64,000 bases of DNA from contig NZ_JAIWJA010000002.1 in assembly GCF_020515695.1 (NCBI RefSeq), positions 1-64,000 on the forward strand. The letters run 5' to 3'. Below, piece after piece: positions 1-9,451 of this stretch (its first letter is position 1; each line of letters opens with the position of its first letter). This DNA is from Pseudomonas sp. MWU16-30317 (GTDB lineage Bacteria > Pseudomonadota > Gammaproteobacteria > Pseudomonadales > Pseudomonadaceae). Made by a program: the position numbers and the translations under genes. Below the pieces are notes generated by a model. It had not been told where the DNA came from and did no database searches. It worked only from the letters and a program-made list of their open reading frames with translations.

Positions 1-822
1 GTTGATACTGAGGGAGCTACGCTTGCCTTCGAAGGGGACAGGGATGTGGGCGCGAGGCGCGCCAACGACGCAGGCGCAGTTTGCACGGCGGGCTATTCTG
101 TTTTTTTGCGCCAGGCCCGCCAATGACTCAGGCGCAGTTTGCACGGCGGGATATTCTGTGTTTTTGCGCAAGCCATGCCGGCCCCTTCGCCAGCAAGCTG
201 TGCTCCCACAGGTGTAAGGCTCAGGCGCGTTTACACTGTGGGAGCGAGGCTTGCCCGCGAAGGCGTCAGTGCTGTCGCCGCCAGGCCCGCCAATGACTCA
301 GGCGCAGTTTGCACGGCGGGATATTCTGTGTTTTTGCGCGAGCCATGCCGGCCCCTTCGCCAGCAAGCTGTGCTCCCACAGGTGTAAGGCTCAGGCGCGT
401 TTACACTGTGGGAGCGAGGCTTGCCCGCGAAGGCGTCAGTGCTGTCGCCGCCAGGCCCGCCAATGACTCAGGCGCAGTTTGCACGGCGGGATATTCTGTG
501 TTTTTGCGCGAGCCATGCCGGCCCCTTCGCCAGCAAGCTGTGCTCCCACAGGTGTGGGGCTTGGGGCGGTTAGCACGGCGGGAGATTCTGTGTTTTTGCG
601 CAAGCCATGCCGGCCTCTTCGCCAGCAAGCTGTGCTCCCACAGGTGTGGGGCTTGGGGCGGTTAGTACGGAGGGAGATTCTGTGTTTTTGCGCAAGCCAT
701 GCCGGCCCCTTCGCCAGCAAGCTGTGCTCCCACAGGTGTAAGGCTCAGGCGCGTTTACACTGTGGGAGCGAGGCTTGCCCGCGAAGGCGTCAGTGCTGTC
801 GCCGCCAGGCCCGCCAGGTAGT
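1..822. repeat. Mosaic of REP-like repeats (170-bp and about 91-bp units)
   Basis: No gene is supported in this stretch. A 170-bp unit starting CAATGACTCAGGCGCAG begins at 121, 291 and 461; the first two copies are full and nearly identical and the third breaks off near 557. A second arrangement with a period of about 91 bp then follows (CAGGTGTGGG at 551 and 641, CAGGTGTA at 733). The tail of the long unit returns at 738-817. Each unit carries two oppositely oriented REP halves, a GTGGGAGC..GCTTGCCCGCGAA type and a TTCGCCAGCAAGC..GCTCCCAC type, which can form stem-loops. Such elements are typical of Pseudomonas intergenic DNA and are often spread by RAYT transposases, but no RAYT gene is in this window. 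Related copies are seen at 50.5-50.7 kb. Confidence 0.9.
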
Positions 823-1827
823 GAAGGCAATCACCAGTGCGATCGGCGCCAGCAGGTAGCGCAACATGGCGTGCTCTAGCCGGGCGGCGAGCGGCATGCC
901 GGTGGCGAACGACACCAGATGCAGGCCGTACATGGCATACAGCGCCAGCAGCATCAGGCCTTCACCACGGGTGATGCGCATCCCCGAATAGAACAGCGGC
1001 AGGCTCAACGCCGCCACGCCGAGCATCACCGGCAGGTCGAAGGCCAGTGCATTGGGAGATACCGACAGCGGCAGCGGTGCCAGCAGCGCGGTAAACCCCA
1101 GCACGCCAAGGAGGTTGAACAGGTTGCTGCCCACCACATTGGCGACGGCGATATCGCGCTGGCCGCGCAGGGCCGCAATCAGCGAGGTGACCAGCTCTGG
1201 CAGCGAGGCGCTGACGGCCACCAGCGTCAGGCCAATCACTCGCTCCGACAGCCCCAGGTCGCCAGCCACATCGACCGTGGCGTCCAGCAGCCAGCGCCCG
1301 CCACCCACCAGCAAGCCGATGCCCACTACGAACATGATCGTGCAGCGTGGCCAGGTGCGGGTCGGCACCGGCGCAGCGGGGTAGGTGCGGCCATGTTCCC
1401 TGGCCTGGCGCAACAGCAATATCAGATAACCCGCCAGGGCCGTCAGCAGCACGATGCCTTCGACAGGGCCCAATGGCCCTATGAACGCCAGCACGAACAC
1501 CAGCGCGCTGGCGCCCAGCATCACTGGCAGATCCAGGCGCACCAGTTGCCGAGACACCCGCAGGGGGGTGATCAGCGCGCAACAGCCTAACGTCACCAGC
1601 AGGCTGAAGACGCTGCTGCCCACCACGCTGCCGAGGGCAATGTCAGGTGCATCGTTGAGCACGGCCTGGGTGCTGATTGCCATTTGTGGCGCGCTGCTGC
1701 CGAACGCTACCACTGTCAGGCCGATGATGAGCGGACGCACCTGCAACCTTGCGGCGACACGCACGGCCGAACGCACCATCAGCTCGGCGCCGACGATGAG
1801 CATCATCAGGCCCAGAGCCAGTTGCAT
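790..1827 (-). CDS. Calcium/sodium antiporter, CaCA family (YrbG-like)
   Basis: Membrane cation/Ca2+ exchanger with two homologous halves of about five membrane helices each. The alpha repeats are visible: GLTVVAFGSSAPQ followed by GSVVGSSVF in the first half, and GLTLVAVSASLPELVTS followed by ANVVGSNLFN in the second, which carry the ion-binding polar residues. The ATG at 1827 gives 345 residues but has no ribosome site. Twelve codons upstream in the same frame an ATC at 1861-1863 stands 7 nt after AGGAAG and just beyond the stop of the upstream gene, so translation may begin there. The last residues (about WRAWRRQH) and the stop codon are encoded by the REP repeat array, so the native C-terminus may have been replaced. 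It follows rlpA with 21 nt to the possible ATC start. Confidence 0.85.
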   Translation of the reverse strand: MQLALGLMMLIVGAELMVRSAVRVAARLQVRPLIIGLTVVAFGSSAPQMAISTQAVLNDAPDIALGSVVGSSVFSLLVTLGCCALITPLRVSRQLVRLDLPVMLGASALVFVLAFIGPLGPVEGIVLLTALAGYLILLLRQAREHGRTYPAAPVPTRTWPRCTIMFVVGIGLLVGGGRWLLDATVDVAGDLGLSERVIGLTLVAVSASLPELVTSLIAALRGQRDIAVANVVGSNLFNLLGVLGFTALLAPLPLSVSPNALAFDLPVMLGVAALSLPLFYSGMRITRGEGLMLLALYAMYGLHLVSFATGMPLAARLEHAMLRYLLAPIALVIAFTTWRAWRRQH

Positions 1828-1884
1828 CAGGCTGAAGGCGGGCAGGTTGGCGAGATCGAAGATAGCGGTGCTTCCTGGTGAGGG

Positions 1885-2262
1885 TCAGTCGATAAGATCC
1901 TGGACGCGGACTTTGGCGGTACCGGTGCCGATCATGCCCAATTGCTCGGCTGCCGCGCGTGAGACATCGACGAGGCGATTGCGCGTGTGCGGGCCGCGAT
2001 CGTTGATGCGCACCACCACGCTGCGGTCATTGTTCAGGTTGGTGATCTTGACCCGCGTACCGAACGGCAGGCGCCGATGGGCGGCGGTGAGGTCCTGCTG
2101 ATCGAAGCGTTCACCGCTGGCGGTGCGGTTGCCTTGATGAGCCGAACCATAGAAAGAGGCTACGCCGGTTTCGTCATAACCGTGGGGGTCGATAACGGAA
2201 TCATCCTGGCTGGCACAGCCGGCGAGCAGGAGCAGGGCGGTAGCGAAAAACAGGTAGCGCAT
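1885..2262 (-). CDS. Short RlpA-like lipoprotein (septal ring lytic transglycosylase family)
   Basis: Small predicted lipoprotein of 125 residues. The start at 2262 (MRYLFFATALLLLAGC) has AAGGA upstream and gives a clean lipobox LLAGC, with the lipidated Cys at residue 16; an ATG 11 codons further upstream would spoil the signal peptide. The rest is one double-psi beta-barrel RlpA domain: GVASFYGSAHQGNRTASGE, then FGTRVKITN, VRINDRGP and DVSRAAAEQLG. The conserved Asp of NDRGP and the GE-x-F segment are present. It lacks the C-terminal SPOR domain of full-length RlpA, so it is a stand-alone catalytic or binding domain. Members of the family cleave or bind naked glycan strands at the septum; activity of short forms is not established. 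It lies immediately upstream of the antiporter gene. Confidence 0.85.
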   Translation of the reverse strand: MRYLFFATALLLLAGCASQDDSVIDPHGYDETGVASFYGSAHQGNRTASGERFDQQDLTAAHRRLPFGTRVKITNLNNDRSVVVRINDRGPHTRNRLVDVSRAAAEQLGMIGTGTAKVRVQDLID

Positions 2263-2307
2263 TGCCGGTTCCTTGTTTTGGGCCGCAAGCCGCAAGCCGC
2301 AAGCTCG

Positions 2308-2376
2308 TAGCTTCTAGCTTCTAGCTTCTAGCTTCTAGCTTCTAGCTTCTAGCTTCTAGCTTCTAGCTTCTAGCTT
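2308..2376. repeat. Tandem heptanucleotide repeat (TAGCTTC)9
   Basis: Nine perfect head-to-tail copies of TAGCTTC followed by a partial tenth copy, ending in TAGCTTGCAGC. It lies between gatB (stop at 2401) and the rlpA-like gene, all read on the minus strand, where it reads GAAGCTA. A preceding imperfect run of GCAAGCC is at 2285-2303. Seven is not a multiple of three, but the tract is outside any gene, so length change would alter spacing and not a reading frame. It sits about 45 bp upstream of the rlpA-like start. Confidence 0.95.
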
Positions 2377-2400
2377 GCAGCTCACGCGAAGCGCGCCCGA

Positions 2401-3846
2401 TCAGCCCTCGAGCTTGCGCTTGAGCAGTTCGTTCACCTGTTGCGGGTTGGCCTTGCCTTTGGAGGCTTTCATGGCCTGACCGACGAAGAAGCCGAACATC
2501 TTGCCACGCTTGGCCTCGTCGGCGGCGCGGTACTGTTCGACCTGCTCGGCATTGGCTGCGAGCATTTCGTCAAGCACCTTCTCGATCGCGCCGCTGTCAG
2601 TGACCTGCTTGAGGCCCTTGGCTTCGATGATCTGGTCGGCACTGCCTTCACCGTTGGCCATGGCTTCGAAGATCACCTTGGCGATCTTGCCGGAGATGGT
2701 GTTGTCCTTGATGCGCAGCAACATGCCACCCAACTGCTCGGCGCTGACCGGCGACTCGTCGATCTCGACCCCCAGCTTGTTGAGCAAACTGCCCAGCTCG
2801 ACCATCACCCAGTTGGCCGCCAGCTTGGCGTCGCCACTGATGCCCGCGACCTGCTCGAAGTAGTCTGCTTGCTCGCGGTTCGACGCCAGCACACTGGCGT
2901 CGTACAACGACAGGCCGAACTGACTCTGGAAGCGCTCGCGCTTTTGCGGCGGCAGCTCGGGCAGGGTGGCGCGGGTGGCCGCCAGGAAAGCGTCCTCGAT
3001 GACCACCGGCAGCAGGTCCGGGTCGGGGAAGTAACGATAGTCGTTGGCTTCCTCCTTGCTGCGCATGGCGCGGGTTTCGTTGGTGTTCGGGTCGTACAGG
3101 CGAGTTTGCTGGATGACCTTGCCGCCGTCCTCGATCAGCTCGATCTGGCGCTGGATCTCGCTGTTGATGGCCTTCTCGATGAAGCGGAACGAGTTGACGT
3201 TCTTGATCTCGCAGCGGGTACCGAACTCGACCTGGCCCTTGGGTTTGATCGAAACGTTGCAGTCGACGCGCAGCGAGCCTTCGGCCATGTTGCCATCGCA
3301 GATGCCCAGGTAGCGCACCAGCGAGTGCATGGCCTTGACGTAGGCCACGGCTTCCTTGGCGCTGCTCATCTCGGGCTCCGAGACGATTTCGAGCAGCGGC
3401 GTGCCGGCGCGGTTGAGGTCGATGCCGGTGCTGCCGGCGAAGTCCTCGTGCAGGCTCTTGCCGGCGTCTTCTTCAAGGTGCGCGCGGGTCACGCCGATGC
3501 GTTTGATGGTGCCGTCTTCGAGGGTGATGTCCAGGTGGCCCTTGCCGACGATCGGCAGCTCCATCTGGCTGATCTGGTAGCCCTTGGGCAGGTCCGGGTA
3601 AAAATAGTTTTTACGCGCGAACACGTTGTGCTGGCCGATCTCGGCATCGATGGCCAGGCCGAACATCACGGCCATGCGCACGGCTTCCTGGTTGAGCACC
3701 GGCAGCACGCCGGGCATGCCGAGGTCGACGAGGCTGGCCTGGGTGTTGGGCTCGGAGCCGAACGTGGTGGAGCTGCCGGAGAAAATCTTCGACTGGGTGG
3801 CGAGCTGGGTGTGAATCTCCAGCCCGATCACGACTTCCCATTGCAT
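2401..3846 (-). CDS. gatB: Aspartyl/glutamyl-tRNA amidotransferase subunit B
   Basis: Subunit of the GatCAB enzyme that turns misacylated Asp-tRNA(Asn) and Glu-tRNA(Gln) into the amide forms. GatB carries the kinase-like site that activates the aminoacyl group and binds the tRNA. The protein opens [15 protein letters not shown], has the GatB signature region around [20 protein letters not shown] residues (here [17 protein letters not shown]), and ends in a helical YqeY-like tail ([20 protein letters not shown]). The second ATG (3846) was chosen because AAGGA lies 8 nt upstream; the ATG at 3852 is only 2 nt from it. 481 residues matches the family. It is the last gene of gatC-gatA-gatB, 11 nt after gatA. 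Confidence 0.97.
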   Translation of the reverse strand: MQWEVVIGLEIHTQLATQSKIFSGSSTTFGSEPNTQASLVDLGMPGVLPVLNQEAVRMAVMFGLAIDAEIGQHNVFARKNYFYPDLPKGYQISQMELPIVGKGHLDITLEDGTIKRIGVTRAHLEEDAGKSLHEDFAGSTGIDLNRAGTPLLEIVSEPEMSSAKEAVAYVKAMHSLVRYLGICDGNMAEGSLRVDCNVSIKPKGQVEFGTRCEIKNVNSFRFIEKAINSEIQRQIELIEDGGKVIQQTRLYDPNTNETRAMRSKEEANDYRYFPDPDLLPVVIEDAFLAATRATLPELPPQKRERFQSQFGLSLYDASVLASNREQADYFEQVAGISGDAKLAANWVMVELGSLLNKLGVEIDESPVSAEQLGGMLLRIKDNTISGKIAKVIFEAMANGEGSADQIIEAKGLKQVTDSGAIEKVLDEMLAANAEQVEQYRAADEAKRGKMFGFFVGQAMKASKGKANPQQVNELLKRKLEG

Positions 3847-3857
3847 AGTCATATTCC

Positions 3858-5309
3858 TTAAAAGCCCTGAGGAGCGCGGGTGTGCCAGTCGGTAACTTGC
3901 TGGTACTGGTGCGCCACGTTGAGCAGACGGCCTTCCTGGAAGTACGGCGCCAGCAATTGCACACCCACCGGCAGGCCGTCGGCAAAACCGGCTGGCATCG
4001 ACAGGCCCGGCAGGCCGGCGAGGTTGGCGGTGATGGTGTAGACGTCTTCGAGGTACGCGGCGGTCGGGTCGGCATTCTTGGCGCCGAGCTTCCAGGCCGG
4101 ATTCGGCGTGGTCGGGCTGAGGATCAGGTCGACGTCATGGAACGCGGCCATGAAATCGTTCTTGATCAGGCGACGGATCTTTTGCGCTTGCAGGTAGTAG
4201 GCGTCGTAGTAGCCGGCCGACAGCGCGTAGGCGCCGACCAGAATGCGCCGCTGCACCTCGACACCGAAGCCTTCGGCGCGCGAGCGCTTGTAGAGATCGG
4301 TGAGGTCTTTAGGGTTGTCGCAGCGATGGCCAAAGCGCACGCCGTCGAAACGCGACAGGTTGGACGACGCTTCGGCCGGGGCAATCACGTAGTAGGCCGG
4401 GATGGCTTGCTGCATGTTCGGCAGGCTGATGTCCTTGATTGCGGCGCCGAGTTTTTCCAGCTCCTTGATGCTGGCTTGTACCAGGCTGGCGATGCGCGGG
4501 TCGAGGCCGGCTCCGAAGTACTCTTTCGGTACGCCGATGCGCAGGCCTTGCAGCGGCGCGGCCAGGGTGGCGCTGTAGTCGGCTACCGGCTCGTCGATGC
4601 TGGTGGAGTCAAGCGGATCGAAGCCGGCCATGCCTTGCAGCAGCAGCGCGCAGTCTTCAGCGGTGCGGGCCAGCACGCCGCCCTGATCGAGGCTCGAGGC
4701 GTAGGCGATCATGCCCCAGCGCGACACCCGGCCGTAGGTGGGCTTGAGGCCGGTGAGGTTGGTGAAGGCTGCGGGCTGACGGATCGAGCCGCCGGTATCG
4801 GTAGCCGTCGCCACGGGCAGCAGGCGCGCCGCCACTGCGGCAGCCGAGCCGCCCGACGAACCACCAGGTACGTGCTCGAGGTTCCACGGGTTCTTGACCG
4901 CGCCGTAGTAGCTGGACTCGTTGGCAGAGCCCATGGCGAACTCGTCCATGTTGGTCTTGCCCAGGGTCACGGTACCCGCAGCGGCCAGTTTGGCGACCAC
5001 GGTGGCGTCGTAGGGCGCCTTGAAGTTGTCGAGCATCTTCGAGCCGCAGCTGGTGCGGATGCCCTGGGTGCAGAACAGGTCCTTGTGCGCCAGCGGGGCA
5101 CCCAGCAGGGCGCCTGTCTCACCTTGGGCACGGCGGGCATCGGCGGCCTGGGCCTGGCTGATGGCCAGTTCCTCGGTCACGCTGATGAAGCTGTTAAGCT
5201 GCGGATCGAGCTGGGCGATACGCGCCAGCAAGGTGCGGGTCAGCTCTTCGGAAGAAAACTTTTTATCGGCGAGTCCGCGAGCGATCTCGGCCAGAGTCAT
5301 TTCATGCAT
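3858..5309 (-). CDS. gatA: Aspartyl/glutamyl-tRNA amidotransferase subunit A
   Basis: Glutaminase subunit of GatCAB; it frees ammonia from glutamine and channels it to GatB. Amidase-signature enzyme with Ser-cisSer-Lys chemistry: the Lys is in LAHKDLF (about residue 76) and the two Ser lie in the glycine/serine-rich [11 protein letters not shown] and [11 protein letters not shown] segments. 483 residues, standard length. The frame stays open for 39 codons upstream, but the start at 5309 (MHEMTLAEI) is preceded by AAGGGAAAAGAG and leaves a 16-nt gap after gatC. Presence of all three subunits implies indirect charging of tRNA(Asn) and possibly tRNA(Gln), as in other pseudomonads. Confidence 0.97.
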   Translation of the reverse strand: MHEMTLAEIARGLADKKFSSEELTRTLLARIAQLDPQLNSFISVTEELAISQAQAADARRAQGETGALLGAPLAHKDLFCTQGIRTSCGSKMLDNFKAPYDATVVAKLAAAGTVTLGKTNMDEFAMGSANESSYYGAVKNPWNLEHVPGGSSGGSAAAVAARLLPVATATDTGGSIRQPAAFTNLTGLKPTYGRVSRWGMIAYASSLDQGGVLARTAEDCALLLQGMAGFDPLDSTSIDEPVADYSATLAAPLQGLRIGVPKEYFGAGLDPRIASLVQASIKELEKLGAAIKDISLPNMQQAIPAYYVIAPAEASSNLSRFDGVRFGHRCDNPKDLTDLYKRSRAEGFGVEVQRRILVGAYALSAGYYDAYYLQAQKIRRLIKNDFMAAFHDVDLILSPTTPNPAWKLGAKNADPTAAYLEDVYTITANLAGLPGLSMPAGFADGLPVGVQLLAPYFQEGRLLNVAHQYQQVTDWHTRAPQGF

Positions 5310-5325
5310 GGCAGGCTCTTTTCCC

Positions 5326-5613
5326 TTACTCGATGACTTGCGGAACCAGATACAGGCCGCTCTCGACCGATGGCGCGATGGCCTGGTAGGCGTCGCGCTG
5401 ATTGGTTTCGGTAACCTGGTCGGCACGCAGCCGTTGGCTGGCCTCCAGGGGGTGGGCCAGGGGTTCGATGCCCTGGGTGTCGACGGCTTGCATCAAATCG
5501 ACCAGCCCGAGAATGCTGTTGAGGGCGTCGAGGGTGTGTGGAATATCGTCTTCGGCCAGGCCCAGTCGGGCGAGGTGAGCGATCTTTTCCACGTCAGAGC
5601 GTTGAAGCGCCAT
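5326..5613 (-). CDS. gatC: Aspartyl/glutamyl-tRNA amidotransferase subunit C
   Basis: Small scaffold subunit (95 residues) that wraps around the GatA-GatB interface and stabilises the complex. The typical start [19 protein letters not shown] and the conserved [13 protein letters not shown] helix are visible, followed by a loop with GIEPLAHP. The ATG at 5613 follows CTGGAGACTCCCC. First gene of the gatCAB operon, transcribed away from mreB; the roughly 200 bp between them must hold both promoters. Confidence 0.96.
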   Translation of the reverse strand: MALQRSDVEKIAHLARLGLAEDDIPHTLDALNSILGLVDLMQAVDTQGIEPLAHPLEASQRLRADQVTETNQRDAYQAIAPSVESGLYLVPQVIE

Positions 5614-5744
5614 GGGGAGTCTCCAGTGGAAAACAAAACGGATACATTCCGCCTGTCAGGGAACACAATTGCGATTTTACGGTCATATGGCGCGATTGTG
5701 TGGTGGCGTGTCCGGAAAAACAGCCAATTTAACATATTGGCGCC

Positions 5745-5773
5745 TTGCCCAAAATCCCCGTCGTTGTTAGAGT
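5745..5773 (+). promoter_or_regulatory. Candidate sigma-70 promoter for mreB
   Basis: TTGCCC (5745-5750) and TAGAGT (5768-5773) are separated by 17 nt and lie 45 bp upstream of the mreB start. Each hexamer matches consensus at four of six positions. The gatC-mreB spacer is otherwise AT-richer than its flanks. Confidence 0.4.
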
Positions 5774-5805
5774 TTGCCGCACTTTTTTACCCACGCGTTG
5801 CCTAG

Positions 5806-6855
<1,050 letters not shown>

Positions 6856-6926
6856 GCTGGCCAGTCGGTTTCAAGGTGCCCGGTTTACAGGCAGCGCCAG
6901 CGGTGCTACCTGTAAGCGTCGGGTCG

Positions 6927-6945
6927 ACGCCCTCACGGGCGTTTT
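6927..6945 (+). terminator. Weak hairpin between mreB and mreC
   Basis: ACGCCC and GGGCGT form a 6-bp stem around TCAC, followed by TTTTC. The U tract is short, so partial termination or attenuation is more likely than a full stop. Confidence 0.45.
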
Positions 6946-7019
6946 CTGTTTATCTGCTTTTCAGTCGGTTTGTCTGCTCATGAATCACTCTTCGAACATC
7001 TCCCCGCGAGGAGCGGCTT

Positions 7020-8243
7020 ATTAAACCGCTTTTCGCCAAGGGCCCCACACTGGGTGTCCGCCTGCTGGTGCTGGCCGTGTTGTCGGTCGCGCTGATGGTG
7101 GTCGATGCCCGCTTCACGCTGCTCAAGCCCGTGCGCAGCCAGATGTCGCTGGTGTTGATGGAGTCCTACACCCTCACCGATCTGCCTGGCCGGCTGTGGC
7201 AGGGTGTGGCCAGCCAGTTTGGCAGCCGTACCGAATTGATCGCCGAAAACGAAAAACTCAAGACCGAAGCCCTGCTGCTGCAAGGTCGCCTGCAAAAGCT
7301 CGCGGCCCTGACCGAGCAGAACGTGCGGCTGCGCGAGTTGCTCAACTCCTCGACGCTGGTGAATGAAAAGGTCGAAGTGGCTGAGTTGATCGGTATCGAT
7401 CCCAACCCCTTCACCCATCGCATCCTGATCAACAAGGGTGAGCGCGATGGCGTGGTGCTGGGGCAGCCGGTACTGGATGCCCGCGGCCTGATGGGGCAAG
7501 TGGTCGAGTTGATGCCCTATACCTCACGGGTGCTGTTGTTGACCGACAGCACCCACAGTATTCCCGTGCAGGTCAATCGCAACGGCTTGCGCGCCATCGC
7601 CAGTGGCACCGGCAACCCGGAACGTCTGGAGCTGCGCCACGTAGCCGATACCGCCGACATCAAGGAAGGCGACCTGCTGGTGAGTTCCGGCTTGGGACAG
7701 CGCTTTCCGGCGGGCTATCCGGTGGCGACGGTGAAAGAGGTCATCCATGATTCCGGGCAACCGTTCGCTATTGTCCGTGCCGTGCCGACGGCGGCCATGA
7801 ACCGCAGCCGTTACGTGCTGCTGGTATTTACCGACAACCGTTCGCCGGAAGAGCGCGCAGCGCAGGCGGCCCAGGCTCAGGAAGCAGCAGATGGGCAACC
7901 GGTAGCGCCGGGCATTGCCGCTGTACGAGATTCAGCTGCGGCCGCCGCGGCGGCCGCTGCGGCTGCGGCCGCCGCAGCACCTCCGGTGACCGCCGGTAAT
8001 CTGGTCGGCGCGGCGATCGTCAAAAACGTCGTGCCTGCCACTCACAGTGCTGCGCCTGTCCACACTCGGGCGCCAGGTGCCGCTGCCCCGACGCACTCAG
8101 GCAATTCGCCGGCCAGCCCGGCAGCGCCTGCCACCGGCCCGGCGCCACATGCTGCGGCGCCCGCTACCGCTCCCGCGCGCAGCGCTACCCCCAACGCTGC
8201 GCCTGCCCGCAGCGCCACCCCCGCCGCGCAGGAGAGGGAATAA
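7020..8243 (+). CDS. mreC: Rod shape-determining protein MreC, probable ATT start
   Basis: Bitopic membrane protein that links MreB filaments to the periplasmic wall-synthesis enzymes. After a short basic N-terminus (KPLFAKG) comes one membrane helix (about residues 12-30), a coiled coil (about 60-105, rich in ENEKLK, LLQGRLQKLA) and the MreC beta domain. In this frame there is no ATG, GTG or TTG between the stop at 6981 and a GTG at 7068 that would cut into the membrane helix. ATT at 7020 stands 6 nt after GAGGAG and restores the cytoplasmic tail, so it is the probable start. The C-terminus is a long low-complexity tail: 15 consecutive Ala (about residues 306-320) and then about 70 residues of Ala/Pro/Thr repeats. 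At 407 residues it is longer than usual. Its stop overlaps the mreD start (TAATG). Confidence 0.9.
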   Translation: MKPLFAKGPTLGVRLLVLAVLSVALMVVDARFTLLKPVRSQMSLVLMESYTLTDLPGRLWQGVASQFGSRTELIAENEKLKTEALLLQGRLQKLAALTEQNVRLRELLNSSTLVNEKVEVAELIGIDPNPFTHRILINKGERDGVVLGQPVLDARGLMGQVVELMPYTSRVLLLTDSTHSIPVQVNRNGLRAIASGTGNPERLELRHVADTADIKEGDLLVSSGLGQRFPAGYPVATVKEVIHDSGQPFAIVRAVPTAAMNRSRYVLLVFTDNRSPEERAAQAAQAQEAADGQPVAPGIAAVRDSAAAAAAAAAAAAAAAPPVTAGNLVGAAIVKNVVPATHSAAPVHTRAPGAAAPTHSGNSPASPAAPATGPAPHAAAPATAPARSATPNAAPARSATPAAQERE

Positions 8244-8731
8244 TGCCCAGTTCGCGTAAAAGCCGTGGGTGGATCGTGTGGTTCACCTTTCTCGTCGGGT
8301 TGCTGCTGACCATCTCGCCGCTGCCGCAGTTCATGGAGGTCTTGCGGCCGATGTGGCTGGCCCTGCTGATGGCGTTCTGGTCGCTGGAGTTGCCGCAGAA
8401 GATCGGCATGACCACCGCCTGGCTGCTCGGCCTGTGCATCGATGTGCTGTATGGCACGTACCTGGGGCAGAACGCTCTGATCCTGACCCTCATCACCTTT
8501 CTGGTGCTGTCGTTGCAGCAGCGCATGCGCACCTTTCCGATGTGGCAGCAGAGCCTGATCATCCTCGTGGTGTTCGGCCTGGCGCAGTTGGTGCAACTCT
8601 GGCTCAGCGCCCTGACCGGCAATCGCCAGCCCACCCTGGCCCTGTTGCTGCCCGCGCTGGTCAGTGCCTTGCTCTGGCCGTGGGTAAGTTTCGGCCTGAG
8701 TGGCCTGACCCGTCGCTACAAAATCAATTGA
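8243..8731 (+). CDS. mreD: Rod shape-determining protein MreD
   Basis: Inner-membrane partner of MreC in the elongasome. 162 residues, mostly hydrophobic, with about five predicted membrane helices (for example [19 protein letters not shown] and [17 protein letters not shown]) and the family segment [17 protein letters not shown]. The start codon shares one base with the mreC stop, so the two are translationally coupled. It closes the mreBCD operon; maf follows after 49 nt. Confidence 0.95.
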   Translation: MPSSRKSRGWIVWFTFLVGLLLTISPLPQFMEVLRPMWLALLMAFWSLELPQKIGMTTAWLLGLCIDVLYGTYLGQNALILTLITFLVLSLQQRMRTFPMWQQSLIILVVFGLAQLVQLWLSALTGNRQPTLALLLPALVSALLWPWVSFGLSGLTRRYKIN

Positions 8732-8780
8732 TCTGCGCGCGTCCTCGCGCGGCGCGCCCATGCCGACAGGGAGATGTCCG

Positions 8781-9365
8781 ATGAACCCGATCTACCTGGC
8801 CTCCGGCTCTCCACGGCGACGCGAACTGCTGACCCAGATCGGCGTGCCCTTCGTGCCCCTCAGCGCCGCCATCGATGAAACCCCGCTGCCTGGCGAGGCG
8901 CCGGCCGACTATGTCGCTCGCCTGGCGCTGGGCAAGGCGCGCGCAGGATTTGCCAGCGTGTCCGCCGATGCTCGAAAGGGCGTGGTGCTAGGCGCCGACA
9001 CCGCGGTGATCGTCGACGCGCGCATCCTCGGCAAGCCTGTGGATCGAGCCGATGCCCTGGCCATGCTCGCCAGTCTGTCCGGCCGCGAGCATCAGGTGCT
9101 GACCGCCGTGGCGCTGTTCGATGGCACTCGCAGCGAAGTGGTCAACGTCAGCGCCCACGTGCGTTTTCGCGTCATCGAGCCGGCCGAGGCGCAGGCCTAC
9201 TGGGCCAGCGGTGAACCGGTCGACAAAGCAGGTGGCTACGCGATACAAGGGCTGGGGGCGGTGTTCGTCACCAGCCTGCAAGGCAGCTATTCGGCCGTCG
9301 TCGGGCTGCCGTTGTGTGAAACCGCCGCCTTGCTGGGGCGTTTCGGCGTACCCTGCTGGCAATAG
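8781..9365 (+). CDS. Maf-family nucleoside triphosphate pyrophosphatase
   Basis: House-cleaning enzyme that hydrolyses non-canonical or excess nucleoside triphosphates to the monophosphate and pyrophosphate. Family marks are [11 protein letters not shown] at the N-terminus (phosphate binding), GADTAV (about residue 72, catalytic Asp region), GKPVDRADA and the [10 protein letters not shown] segment. These fit the dTTP/UTP-specific (YhdE-type) group, though substrate is inferred. 194 residues. The ATG at 8781 ([10 protein letters not shown]) has GGGAG upstream; an ATG seven codons earlier adds sequence not seen in the family. It lies between mreD and rng, the usual pseudomonad order. Confidence 0.93.
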   Translation: MNPIYLASGSPRRRELLTQIGVPFVPLSAAIDETPLPGEAPADYVARLALGKARAGFASVSADARKGVVLGADTAVIVDARILGKPVDRADALAMLASLSGREHQVLTAVALFDGTRSEVVNVSAHVRFRVIEPAEAQAYWASGEPVDKAGGYAIQGLGAVFVTSLQGSYSAVVGLPLCETAALLGRFGVPCWQ

Positions 9366-9451
9366 AGTTGCGTCGACTGGTGCGTCAGTGTGACAGTCGT
9401 CCTCAATAACAAGACTTCGCAATCGATGTCGACAACGCACGGGACCGCGCC

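Noticed and set aside
1..789. Several short open frames and a CRISPR-like look in the repeat region
   Set aside because: Repeat units are long and palindromic with no unique spacers of constant size; the frames exist only because the repeats lack stops in some phases.
2308..2376. Heptamer tract as CRISPR or telomere-like array
   Set aside because: Units are contiguous with no spacers; a simple tandem repeat.
2440..3861. 473-codon open frame opposite gatB
   Set aside because: Antisense frame produced by high GC at third positions of gatB; composition is unlike a protein and gatB is certain.
3882..5336. 484-codon open frame opposite gatA
   Set aside because: Same reason; no ribosome site or domain.
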